Source: Symsagittifera roscoffensis
Taxonomy: Eukaryota; Xenacoelomorpha; Acoela; Convolutidae
NCBI RefSeq assembly: GCF_963678635.1
Contig: NC_087066.1
Location: 52,346,312-52,406,311, forward strand
DNA length: 60,000 nt
Direction of reading: 5' to 3'
Shown here piece after piece: positions 43,650 through 54,124 of this stretch. Made by a program: the position numbers and the translations under genes. Numbering within the stretch: the first letter of the stretch is position 1; the number at the start of each line of letters is the position of its first letter. The notes below the pieces were generated by a model. The model had not been told where the DNA came from. It saw only the letters and a program-made list of their open reading frames with translations, and ran no database searches.

Positions 43650-45140
43650 ATTTTTAGCCTTCATCCGACGATCACCTACAAAAACCACAAAAAACAAATA
43701 AAGATCGCAAATTTCATCAAACAGACTTCAAAAATTCTATTAATCTCTTACACTTATAAATTTATAAATTTAATACCAATGCAGTAAATTCATTTCTAAA
43801 ATTTTCCCCACAAGCAGTAAATATAATTATAATGAAAATTTGTAACTTAAAATTCCCCCATAACTAGCAGTAAATTTCCAAATTCTATGCAGTAAATTAA
43901 TAAAATGCAATTGCAGTACTAACCTTTTGATATTTTCATTCATTCGCACAGAAATTCTATCCACACTCGCACAGCTCGCCCACGAAGAATTGTTTAAAAT
44001 AATGAATTTCAGTTTCAAGTTTTCACACTCAACAACTCTAACATATAATAACATGTTTCAAACCTTCCTTTAACCCGGTTGGAAAGGAATCATATACTAA
44101 ACAAAACTAACCAACGCAGCTTACTAAATACCACAAATCATAGAATAACAGCATGACTAAGAAAAGGAAACCAACGGTACCCAAACCGGATTAACCCAGT
44201 TTAAAACTGGATAATTTATTCTTTTGAAGACTATTATAAAGTCTAAAAAAGAAATAATAAAACACAAAAAAGTCGAAAGACAAACCCATACCACGAACAA
44301 TTTGCTTTTTGGAAAAAGGACATAACCAACAAGACATAAGAAAAACCACAACAAACCCAACATAAAACGTTGTCACATAACAGGACCCCTCACAAAAACC
44401 GCATGAAATCATACTCCCACTCCTGGCCTAACCCACCAGGAAGGACGTCCTGAGCATGCTCTATAGCCGGCCTAACCCACCGCGCTACATCCACGCTTTG
44501 TGACCACACCTCTATTTTTAATAAGAGCTACTCAAGTGTGAGTAACTCTTCAAAATAACCGAACTAAAACAAAAAGCTTTTGTGAAAACAACTAACTAAA
44601 ATCATAATTAAAAAATATTAAACTAATAAATGTTTTATAAAATGTAAATTACATTATGCAATACATAGATCAGAATACAACACCAAGGACGAACATCTAA
44701 AGACAAAACGACCCCACTACACTCGAGAGAGAATGACCAACCACAATCGATATGCCACTCACAATCACAACTCAAAGGATTTAGAGTACGACTTGACTTC
44801 GCAGAAAAGGACTTCATTGAACTAGACCAATGACCACCTCGATGTTCAAGTATACGTACAGATCCGAGTAACCAGGCATCCCCTCCACGCACAATCTCCA
44901 CGCAGAACAGAAAAACCTGACATAGCAAACCATTCTGAAATCAGATTTGAGTTTGTTGCGAAGACTTAGTCGTTGTCACTAGAAGACACAACGTCTTATG
45001 TCTCTAACTCCAGCTTCCTGGAACTTCTCTAACAAAAAGGAAACAGAAGAAATAAGATGTTCGCCAAACACCAACGTCCATCATCCATCCTTCGAATTGC
45101 AGAAGAACTATTCTAAAAAATTCTGTAAAACCCGGATGGG
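43650..45140 (+). promoter_or_regulatory. 3' untranslated region with repeated motifs and hairpins
   Basis: GCAGTAAAT occurs at 43781, 43814, 43867 and 43889, with a partial copy at 43913. GGCCTAACCCACC occurs twice (44424 and 44469), the first inside a CCTGG/CCAGG hairpin. A perfect stem (AAGAG-TACTC with its complement) spans 44523-44550. The minus-strand frames here are chance. A role in RNA export, stability or packaging is possible but inferred. Confidence 0.45.
45133..45140 (+). other. Polypurine-tract position (weak)
   Basis: CGGATGGG directly precedes the 3' LTR, where plus-strand priming occurs in LTR elements. It is short and broken by a T, so the match to a polypurine tract is poor. 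Confidence 0.4.
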
Positions 45141-45550
45141 TGGAACCTGATCTAAACTACATTTTATGATTGGATAATTTAGATATTTTACCAATGTAAA
45201 GTATTTAATATTAACCAATCATGATCCATCTAACTAACAACCCACTTATTTGTAAGTGCTGAAGTTACTTGTAATTTCAGCACCAGAGAGATTTGAATTT
45301 AACTTAGAAATTAGTTGGACTCTCCCGAGCACTTCAGCAGCCGCAATAAACCAGTATACCCTAGATCTATTGAGCCTAGCAGAGACTAGTTAAACAACCT
45401 GAGACTAGATAGTATAAGAGTAAGATTAGGATCGGTATTAGACTAAGAAGTTGCACGAATCTATCCGGCCGAAAATAAGATAGCGTGACGAGCAGACGGT
45501 GTACCCTATCCGAAATTACTCTATGAGTTAACCAACTCGGTCCTAACTCA
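45141..45550 (+). repeat. 3' LTR
   Basis: Same length and, base by base as read, the same sequence as 26684-27093. The polyadenylation signal AATAAA is at 45345-45350. CATA follows at 45551, repeating the four bases before the 5' LTR. Confidence 0.95.
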
Positions 45551-45592
45551 CATAGAAATCGATCGATATAAGCTCGATCGATTTCTATGCTA
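45551..45592. repeat. Palindromic GATCGATATAAGCTC minisatellite, right of the retroelement
   Basis: It continues the array found at 26570-26683; ATAGAAATCGATCGATATAA is followed by its near inverse, ending TTTCTATG. Confidence 0.75.
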
Positions 45593-45621
45593 TTTGTAGT
45601 TTCGGTCGCTATTCGTTTCAG

Positions 45622-45701
45622 GCGTCTGCTTTGAACAATCTGGAGTATGCACTGGACGTGATACACCCGGAAGCACCACTGGCTGTACAGAAATACGCTC
45701 A
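45622..45701 (+). CDS. GPI-anchored Ser/Thr-rich protein gene, exon 6
   Basis: It follows acceptor ATTCGTTTCAG in phase 0 and ends at GTGAGT in phase 2. It encodes 26 residues (ALNNLEYALDVIHPEA and on) of amphipathic character. Its phase agrees with exon 5, 19.5 kb upstream, and with exon 7, which supports the gene model across the retroelement. Confidence 0.75.
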
Positions 45702-45784
45702 GTGAGTCCATTTTGGAAGACCTGAATTTTTAAAATAAGGGTGCAGTTATTTTTTAGAGTTTTTATTTAATTTTAATGTTTTAG

Positions 45785-45896
45785 GCCAAGTGCAAGAATG
45801 GCTGGCATCATCCGAATTGAGGCATCACGGATGAACACATTACTTTTCACACTTATACTTATTGCAACACTTGAAGCAGTGCATGCTCTAGGATAG
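45785..45896 (+). CDS. GPI-anchored Ser/Thr-rich protein gene, last exon with GPI signal
   Basis: After acceptor TAATGTTTTAG it encodes 37 residues and stops at TAG 45894-45896. The end has the form of a GPI-attachment signal: small residues near EAS, a short polar spacer, then an uninterrupted hydrophobic tail (LLFTLILIATLEAV) and no cytoplasmic residues. GPI attachment and surface location are inferred from this pattern. Confidence 0.8.
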
Positions 45897-45942
45897 ACGA
45901 ACAGAGAAAAAGTATATTTAAGAAGTAAAAAATATTTGAAAA

Positions 45943-45948
45943 AATAAA
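45943..45948 (+). terminator. Polyadenylation signal of the host gene
   Basis: AATAAA lies 47 bases after the stop codon, with further overlapping AATAAA at 45947 and 45968. Confidence 0.6.
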
Positions 45949-45969
45949 TAAAAAGAAAGAAAAATGGAA

Positions 45970-47907
45970 TAAAATGGGCGAGGACTAATAAGGATTATAG
46001 ATCAGACAAAATTGGACAATGTTATTTACTTAAATCATATATTTATTTACAGATAAGTTAATAATTATAAAACTGTAAACATGCTGTAAATATGTAAAGT
46101 TAAGAAGTAAATTTTATTAATAGGATATCAGTCGAACTTGTAAATGGTGCTTGTGAGAATCTTTAATTTCAAGTTAAAAAATTAGAGCAACCGAAACCCT
46201 GAAATAAAAGTTTTCTCGAGTTGTTTTTCAATGAATAGTGTTGCTTGAGGCTCAGAGTAAAAAAAAAGAAACTACAGTTTTTTTTATCATCCATATCGTC
46301 CCCCCCCCCTCCCCGGCCAGATATAAGCAATAGTTTTACAGCGTAAATTTTGATTTTAGGAAGTTGTATATCAGAAAAATTGAGCTTGTAACTATTTAAT
46401 TAGCTCAAATAATTACACTTGCGATCAACTTAGTGTAATATTAAGAACCTTTTTTTTTCAAATCTAACTCGCAAATCAAAGTGTTTATTAAAAGTGTTCA
46501 CTTATTTGGAAATTTCACTGTAGAGTTGGAAATTGCATAGCATCTGTTCTCTGCGTTATTTTTGGCTAGTGTTTGCTGGTGTTATTCAGCGTCTGAGGCT
46601 GAGTGGTTAGCGTGTCAGACTATCTTGTAGGTTGCATGTTCGAATTTCAGAAATAGCTGATTTTTTACTAATTCGAGGCTTATTTCTAATTTTTCTTAGT
46701 GCACATTATATAGCTGCTTTTTGTCGTGTTCTCGCAAATGTTTGCGAAACAAAGCTTCAATTCTGTGTTAAACTCATGACAATTGGATCATATGAATAAA
46801 GCTAATATGGGAAACGGCGGAAAAGGTAGAAGAGCCGAAATTTCTTCACTAATTACGGAACCCCTTTCACACATTTTGATGCCTTGACGAATGCCTTTAT
46901 TAAGATCTAATTGGGTTTGTTGAGATCAATTCAGGTTCATTTGCTAAAAAGTAGAGAAAATTGGCCAATCAGAAGTTGCTCTTGAAATTCAAAGAGCTTT
47001 AAGGTCATACATTTTTCTTCGAAATTCGAAAATTGAACATTCTTCAAAAAACAAGTAACTTTTTCCCTTTTCTCCTCATTCTTTGAACTGCTTGCTGTTG
47101 GCTGTTTTAGTCGTCCCATGCAATGGATGCCCTGCAATATCAAACAATCACTGTTTTTTGACAATGTCCAATTTAATAAGGTTTTTAGTTTATGAGTTTA
47201 TGACACTCATTTTTTTTGACTAATCATCAAGTGATCTCAACTGACGCTCATGGAATAAGAGTAAAAAATTCTTTCTTTCTCTAACACAGAAAAAATGGAT
47301 CAACTGATTTTTTCCAATTGGGTTTGATTTGAAAACGTTTTCACTTTCAGTTTCGAAAAAGTTTCATTATGATATTAAAATTTTGGGCATAGTTTTTCAT
47401 AATACTTCTATCTGTTGGCTAGTTTTGAGATTCTGAAGGAAAAGCATGCTCTAATTAGGTCTGGTTTTTCTCAAAAAAAATGATTTTTGAGAATTTATTT
47501 TCAATTCAAAATCTTTGGGCCAGGCTAGTTCCGTTAAAAAAACGTAAAATGTTGTCACATACTTACTTCTACAAGTATTTTTTTTGAAAAAAAAATTAAT
47601 CATCTTTTATATGCGGTTATTTTGCACAAAAATTTATATAGGCTCCGAGTTTGTTCTGAGACTTGCCTCTCTCTACTGAATACCTAATGTTCGCAATCTT
47701 GCCTTCTTTAGCGAGGGCCGTAATAAAGTTTTGCGGGAGAGTTTTTTCTAGAATGCAGGGGAATCTGGCATATTGAGACTCGCTTCCTAATTTTCATAAA
47801 TTTCCTTAATGTCTGTTGTACTTATATCCTTATTGTCTGTTGTAATAAAAGGAACTTTATTTTAGTATGTTCATCCTGGTTATTTACCAAAATGCCTGAG
47901 TTCGAAT
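45970..47907. other. Intergenic AT-rich DNA
   Basis: No gene seen. It includes a C-rich run near 46300, a tRNA-like remnant (46590-46655) and family-C-like scraps near 46920-47070. Confidence 0.45.
46590..46655 (+). other. tRNA-like remnant (Lys-type anticodon loop)
   Basis: A GGCTGAGTGGTTAGCGTG D-arm-like block, an ATCTTGT loop (anticodon CTT position) with a 4/5 paired stem, and a TGTTCGAATTTC B-box-like block stand in tRNA order. The acceptor stem is not evident. Probably a SINE head or pseudogene. Confidence 0.4.
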
Positions 47908-48322
47908 CAGGCAGGGATCTAGCATTTTCTCGAGGAGTGGGGGCGAATTTTCAACAAAAAAGAATAGCAAATTTCGTCGAACTTTTTTTGGTCGACCAAA
48001 TTGATTTTCTAAGATCTCCCAAATCATTATAAAGACCCCATTTCGACCAAATTTTCTGCACCGCAGGCAAATTTTTCAAAAAACAGGCCAAGAAAGGTTT
48101 TTTAGACAGTTTTTGGAAAATATTGTCAAAAAATCGCGTTTTTTTGGCGCGCGCTCCCCCTCAAAATTAGTATTTATTGGCGCCCAAGGCGCCTTTTGAA
48201 ATCTTTTAGGGTCAGTCAGCCAAAAATGGATATCTCAAAATAGTACAAAGGGGGACCCTTTGGGTCGGCAGGGGGTCGAATCCCTGAAGGGAATGTCCGC
48301 TCCCCCCCTAAATCCGCCACTG
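47908..48322. mobile_element. hAT-like MITE, family D, copy 3
   Basis: It starts CAGGCAGGGATCTAG and ends AAATCCGCCACTG. The flanks GTTCGAAT (47900-47907) and GTTCGTAT (48323-48330) form an 8-bp duplication with one mismatch. No ORF of its own; the 48260 frame is read-through. Confidence 0.75.
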
Positions 48323-48330
48323 GTTCGTAT

Positions 48331-50645
48331 AGAGCTATTTATACTGGATGAAATCCACTGGAGTCATTATAGAATTCTTTCTCAAAATGGTCAACTTTTA
48401 ACAAAAACAAGAAAATTTTATTTTGAAAAAAGATCTATATGAAACCGATTATTCAGTTGCCAATAAGAAGCGCATTGTTTGAAACTAATTCCTAATTTGT
48501 ATGAAATTTATATACTTTCTTATTTATTATTTTTGTTAACATCCAGTCTACTCAAATTACTGAATCTCTAAAACCTTTTGTACTGAAGTTTTCATGTGGA
48601 TTTTATAAGACATCATCGGTTCTGAATTTCTGACTTTCCGTTCTTTCTTAAAAGTGCAGAATCTTCTCTCGGCGGTAGCTCAAAAGTCGGCATTGAAGTC
48701 TACAGGAGCAATGTTTTGCTAGATAATTCAAAATGCAGGTTCTTGTTTACAATAACTGCCCAACGAAACTTCACTCTAATGGGTTCAGCCATGGTAGGCT
48801 TTAATGATTGCTTAGGCCAGAAAGACGGATTATCCTGCGGGTTTTCATCGTTGTGTGACTGCGTCATAAAACAATTGAGTATAACAACAGGTATAACTGT
48901 TTTTTTTTGCGATGAAAAATGGAACGCACACTTTTTTTCACTCAAATTGACTGCTATAAAATCATTCCAGTATCAAAACCAAGAAATTTTCTCAAGTTAA
49001 GTTCAAGTGAAGTTTATATCTTTGAAGGAAGACAAAACACGCTTACTTGGTACGAATTCAAATTGACGCGAAAAAACTGTTTGTTTTTGAATTTCGAGAT
49101 AGAATTTTCAAATTTAGATTACCATTGAAATAAAAATTTGTCTCCTTTCCATTTTCTCCCCATTCTTCAAAGTTTCTACTTGAATGATTGATTTACGTGC
49201 TATTTTGGCGAATTTTTACGATGTTAAAGATGAAAACAAATCTGTTCACATTTGTTAATTTGTTCACCATGCCAAGTTTCATTGCATTATGACAAGGCTA
49301 AAGTAATTTTTGAAAATTGAAATTGAAAAGTGGGGAGAGAGAAGGAGAGAAACGCATCAAAAATTTCTGGTCCCAGTTTTGTATGTATAAATTATATGTC
49401 AAAAATCTTTTTAGTTTCAATTTGCGTTTACATGAGATGCTTTGCTTTATATACACTGAAAACTTAAAAAATGATTTTCAAAAGGTCAGTTTGCTTATCG
49501 TTTATCTAATAATACCATTAAACTTTAATACAGTGTAATTTTTGAGTTCACTAGGCTCTATCTGAAGACTAAATGTGTTGTGATTGCGCAATGAACTAAC
49601 ATGCCAGTTTTCGTGAAAATTTAAGCTGGCGAAAAAAAAATTAAATTGATATTCAAAGTGGTCAACTTTTATAAGTATTACAAAACATTGTCTGGAAGAT
49701 AGTTTTTTAAATTCGAAATTCTAGTTAATTTGTCTGAAATGCATGCCTCTTTTAATTTTTTTTCATTTTTTCATTTTTAACGGAATGCGTTGCTCGGAAT
49801 GCCTACTTGATTAGAATTTTTTTTCTTAGTTTGTCTCTATATTAAGTCTAGTCTAGTCTACTCGAGAATTGGCGTAGGATTCTTCGGAATTATTGTTTTG
49901 CCAGAGTTTTTTCTGCTTTTTTTCTTGCAGTTGTTGACAATTAAAAAATTTGCCTAAATGGGTTCAAGACATGGCGGACTCTTTTGAATGATTAGATCAC
50001 GTAGATGGAATACCCCACGGGCTCAATCAGTTTTTTTACTGCACCATAACATTTTTCGTTGTAAATTTCTGATTGTCTCAATATGTCCACTTGAAATTTA
50101 AACATAGAATCTAAAAAATGAAAATTTCTCCTTGCAATTTCAAATAGAGTGAACATTTCTGTTCGCATTAACTAGCTTATTGACCAAACCAAATTTTATT
50201 CCATTATTAAAAACATATTTTTTAAAATTTCCTTTTGAAATGTGAGCGAAAATGGAAATTAGTCGGCATTATAACACTTAAAATAACTATAAAAAAAGAA
50301 AATTTGTAATGCGTTTGATAGGGGGGGGGGGGGGGGGTTAAAACATAGCAAATTTTTTTGAAACAATAAATTTTTAATTGTCTCAAATTGCCCCATGTTT
50401 ATGCTTACGAACTAATCAGGCCATGCATGGCACAAGTTCGTTAATTTGTTTTCCAACAAAGCTCTAATATAGCCGAGTTAATTTCTGTTCGAGGTTTGCA
50501 TCGTCATTGAGATAAATTTTACGAGAGAGAATACTGTACAGCAGAGCTGATCGCTTACAAAAGTTTTTGTCATTTTTGCTCAGCCTGTACGTTGGTACCT
50601 TACACTGAGTTTTACCTTTTCTGGTCATTTCAGTTTCATTTCACG
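48331..50645. other. Intergenic AT-rich DNA
   Basis: No convincing gene; the frames at 48700-49540 are short and T-rich. A decayed GGCTCTTTTCC-type MITE scrap with the TTCACCATGCCAAGTTTCAT block lies near 49230-49350. A poly-G tract of ~17 is at 50321-50337. Confidence 0.45.
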
Positions 50646-51356
50646 TCACGTTATGATTAGGTTCAATGTCGCATTTTCCACAGATAATCTTCCAGAAGAG
50701 TAAAATGTCGTGAAGTTCCATATAAATTTAGATAGAGGTAATAATCTTGATTTTTTCAATTTTGAAACATACGTTCTTTGATAACCGTAGATCCAAAACA
50801 TAGCCCTCGATTGATTTTTTTCGATTATTCTTATTGGTGACTTGTTGTAATACACGGCCTGAGAGCAGTTTGTAGTAATAGGCAGCATATACCCAGTAAA
50901 TCAATTTATTTTCGCTTTGATGTTCGTTTTGGATGATACAATGTTTTTCATGAAATTTAATGACTTTGTTGCTTTTGTTGTTCATCTTTTCGCATTTTCT
51001 ATCCATGACAGCTTGTAATTTACAATCAACCCAAGATCTTTTTGGTTTTCCTCCGTTTTTTTCGTGACCACAAATAACTGTTTCAAACTTCGTTTTAAAG
51101 TTCAATATATTACATTTATCAGGTTTTGAGACATTTGATTCTTATCACACCATTTTTGCTCCTGGATGATGTCATCCTGAAACATTTCATTGTTAGTACT
51201 GATGAATATGCAGTCGTCCGCATAACCTAGGCCAGTAGAGTTCATGTTGTTTTTTATGTCATTTATTTTAACAATGAGCTTGAGTGGGCCTAGTAGAGAA
51301 CTTTGCGGTACTCCACTTGCAACATCGCAAAGTGTAGCACAGAATGTTCCGATCAT
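50646..51356 (-). pseudogene. 5'-truncated LINE reverse transcriptase fragment
   Basis: Minus-strand frames hold SGVPQSSLLGP followed by INDI and YADDCIF, the B and C motifs of non-LTR retrotransposon RT. The following frames (50728-51105 and 50646-50888) carry the thumb-region blocks ending with IIEKNQSRAMFWIYGYQRTY. Overlapping frames show frameshifts. The copy starts abruptly at RT motif B, as 5'-truncated LINEs do. The clade (CR1/Jockey-like) is uncertain. Not active. Confidence 0.75.
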
Positions 51357-52596
51357 ACCAATAGAAAAATTATTTAAAAAAGGCTTTTTTAAAAATTTTT
51401 GTTAAATTAGGCTTCTGTTAAATTAGACTGTTGTTTTTAGGCTTCTTGTGAAAAAAAATATAAGAAAACTTAGAAAAAACATACACAATAGTCACAGTCA
51501 AATTGGTAAATCGGGAACGGTTTAAGTCAAAAAAGGCAAGAGCTTTTTTAAAAAAGTTTTGCAGGTATTTTAAGAAATGTTGAAAATTTCTAATCCTAAG
51601 ATGGTAGAAAGAATTTCAAAAATTATTTTTACCTGAGCTAAACAAAAATTTCATGGTTCATCCTTCTAGAATAAACCTGCTCGTTTGCTGAATTTAACAC
51701 GAAAGTAGCTTAGAACTCAAAAAATGAAACCGGTTTTCGTCGACACTGGTACAATTTTTTGAAATTTCATATGCTTCGCTTGAATCAGTGCCAAAAAAAC
51801 TTTAATATGATATATTACTCCACCCATTACGATGATTATTTGCGGTAAAGACTTTGGATTGAAAAACCAGATGAGCCTGATTGCTCACTTTACTCGCTTG
51901 AAATAGACGATAAATCAAAATTTCTCGACACTGGAAAAAATTTTTGAAAATTTTTAATGTCGTTCAATTTACGACCAAGAGGGCTTCAATGTGATATATC
52001 ACCCTCCGATGAATGTTTTTGTTACCTGATTTTAAGTGGAAAATGAAAACTAGAAAAACTGAAGCACATCCCGAGTACAAAATTCCTCCCCGTTTTCAAT
52101 GGTCGGACCAAAAATATGATATTAGTGGAAATTGAATTGAATGACCTATAGTCTTCAATTAATAGCAGAAGCGCGATATTGTAGAAGTCAGAAGTCACAT
52201 ATTGATTATTGAAATGCACGTTCGCTGAATCATTAAAAAGGTAAATCTGGAAATAACTCATACGGAAGAGACATCAATATGGTAGATGTAGTAAAACAAC
52301 TTATAGCTCGTCTTCAAATTGTGGCAAGTTAATTTTTAAATTCTTTTCTGATCCCCCAGCCAGCTAACTGAAAAAAATAAGCTATATTTTGCTGACGTGA
52401 TATAATTTGACGAAATCTTCTTTTCAATCTAGCAACAAGCAATCAATCTTAACTTGCAATCTTCAATGAAATTAACAGCTAGTTTTTTGCGGACTTTTTT
52501 GCCTCCCAGGTTGTTTTTTTTTTCATTTAAAGTCTGACCTTGCGGGACAAGAAATTGCACCGCCAACACCCCTACACAGTAAATGATTAAACACCT
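51357..52596. other. Intergenic AT-rich DNA
   Basis: No gene or clear repeat seen. Two related blocks near 51720-51840 and 51880-52020 (GACACTGG..AATTTTTGAAA followed by TATGATATAT or TGTGATATAT and CACC) suggest an old tandem duplication. Confidence 0.4.
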
Positions 52597-52820
52597 GGCT
52601 CTTTTCCTGTTTCCCCCTTTCAAATTTAACTTTGAAAAGTTAAGTTAACGTTGTCATAAAGCAAAAGCAGGGAAATTTGGAGTGGTGAACAAATCAACAA
52701 CTGTGAACAGATTTGTTCTTCATACCTTACAGCGTAACATTACGCATTTAGCCTTAATAACACGTAAAACAAACATAAAACTCGGTGTTTTGAAAGGTGG
52801 GGGAAAACTGAAAAAGAGCC
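52597..52820. mobile_element. hAT-like MITE, family E (subfamily 1), copy 1
   Basis: Ends are GGCTCTTTTCC and, inverted, AAAAAGAGCC. Flanks AAACACCT and AAACACTT give an 8-bp duplication with one mismatch. The interior (TGGTGAACAAATC, then CAGCGTAACAT, then AACACGTAAAACAAACATAA) is shared with 53916 and 57492. Confidence 0.8.
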
Positions 52821-53020
52821 AAACACTTTTGTATTTTTAGCATTGGTTTGCGACGATAATTTTCTGGTGGGCATGTCGAGGGGTGGGGGGGGGGGGGGGT
52901 TTGGGTGGTTGAAAACTTTTGAATATGTTAAAAAAATCAAAGGGTGATCATGAGGGTGATCCCTTCTAATTTGAACTACTCAGACTAGCTGTACACATTT
53001 GAGAATCAGTTTTGAAAAGT

Positions 53021-53545
53021 ACCCGGGTTGACAAAAAATGCTTATCAAACAATTCCATACTATGGAAAAAATGCTTATCATACGATTCCATTCAATTCCA
53101 TAGAATAAAAAAATCGTATGAAAATCAGGCTCTTTTCCAGTTTCCCACCCCCCTCGTAAAATTACAAAAAAAAGTTGTTCATAAATTGTTCTCACGGCAA
53201 TTTGCATGTTACAAATGTTGCAGAAATTTGTTCACTTGTTCACGCTGACACGTTTTAATGGAGTTTATGACATCAAAAATCATTTTAAATCGACTTTCAT
53301 TTAACGGATTTCAGAAAAAATCAAAGGGGGGAACTGGAAAAGAGCCGAAAATCACATGATAACCATTTTTGCCATACAATGGAATTGTATGACAGCCATT
53401 TTTTCCATTAAATGGAATTGTATGATAGGTGTTTTTGCCTTGAACCAAAGAGTTCTTTTTTGTTTCTATTTTTAATTTCTGAATAATTTGGGTTCTGTTT
53501 GCAACCGAACCCAAGTGACAAAGACCATGGTTACTCAAAGCACCA
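53021..53545. mobile_element. MITE, family F, copy 2, interrupted by a family E MITE
   Basis: It begins ACCCGGGTTGAC and shares with 8711-9217, in inverted order, the CATACAATTCCAT hairpins and the block GCAACCGAAC.CAAGTGACAAAGACC. The far terminal repeat is decayed. A 219-bp family E copy sits inside. Confidence 0.65.
53128..53346. mobile_element. hAT-like MITE, family E (subfamily 2), copy 2
   Basis: Ends GGCTCTTTTCCAGTTTCCC and inverted GGAACTGGAAAAGAGCC. The exact 8-bp duplication GAAAATCA lies on both sides. The interior has TTTGTTCACTTGTTCACGCT and GACACGTTTT, as at 58890. Confidence 0.9.
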
Positions 53546-53915
53546 AAGGTTGGACGATCTTGCTTGTACAAGGCATAAAAAACGACCTGAATTATCTTCC
53601 AGCTGACTTTCACAAATGATATAACAAAAGTAACAACCTTTTAATTTTTGATTTTTGGCAAAAGTTTTCAATGATGATTATTTTAAATTTTTGAATTTTC
53701 AAATTATCAGACATTAATCAGGGAATACATAAACACGCCATACAAAAGATATAGGAATTTTCAGCGTTTTTGAAAAAAAAATTTGAAGTGAAAAGAAAAA
53801 AAGCCAATATTATCGTATCCAGGACTACGTTATGCACACAAAAAATTAAATTTTGCATGCAAACTTTTTTTCGGAAAATGTTTGTTTGCGAGAAAATTCA
53901 ATTTGCGGTTGAAAA

Positions 53916-54124
53916 AAGGCTCTTTTCCAGTTCCCCCTTTCAAAATACCGAGTTTTATGTTTGTTTTACGTGTTATTACGGCTAAACGCGTCATGTTACG
54001 CTGTAAAGTATGCAGAAAAAATCTTTTAAGAATTGTCGATTTGTTCACCATGATTTCATTGCATTGTGACAACGTTAAATAGACTTTTCAAAATTGATTT
54101 GAAAAGGGGATTTGGAAAAGAGCC
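53916..54124. mobile_element. hAT-like MITE, family E (subfamily 1), copy 3
   Basis: Inverted relative to 52597 and 57492: TATGTTTGTTTTACGTGTTA appears near its left end. Flanks TGAAAAAA and GTAAAAAA match at six of eight positions. Confidence 0.75.

Larger units (their letters stand above)
26684..45550 (+). mobile_element. Giant errantivirus-like LTR retroelement, 18.9 kb, very recent insertion
   Basis: Seen: identical 410-bp LTRs with TG..CA ends, the duplication CATA on both sides, a primer-site sequence two bases inside the left LTR, and a coding order of Gag, protease, RT, RNase H, integrase, Env. Known: Ty3/gypsy-type errantiviruses share this order, a GPY/F integrase end and 4-bp duplications, but usually measure 7-10 kb. 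Odd: four extra reading frames (before gag, two between pol and env, one after env), two internal frame changes in pol, 1.25 kb of leader and 1.57 kb after the last ORF. The element is strongly A-rich on its coding strand, unlike the host exons. It is possibly still mobile if the frame changes are programmed or are assembly errors; this cannot be settled here. Confidence 0.92.
26102..45621 (+). other. Intron 5 of the GPI-anchored protein gene, enlarged by a retroelement
   Basis: The donor GTAAGT (26102) and acceptor ATTCGTTTCAG (ending 45621) join in phase 0. Without the 18,867-bp element and its 4-bp duplication the intron would be about 650 bp, similar in scale to the smaller neighbouring introns. 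Confidence 0.75.

Noticed and set aside
44157-44928. Minus-strand ORFs in the retroelement 3' region
   Set aside because: Phe/Cys/Val-rich frames typical of the complement of A-rich DNA; no motif or conserved pattern seen.
45376-45711. 111-codon minus-strand ORF across the 3' LTR
   Set aside because: The LTR part repeats the frame at 26919-27146, and the remainder is antisense to host exon 6; chance frame.
52980-53248. Overlapping ORFs on both strands
   Set aside because: They consist of MITE families E and F; no coding evidence.
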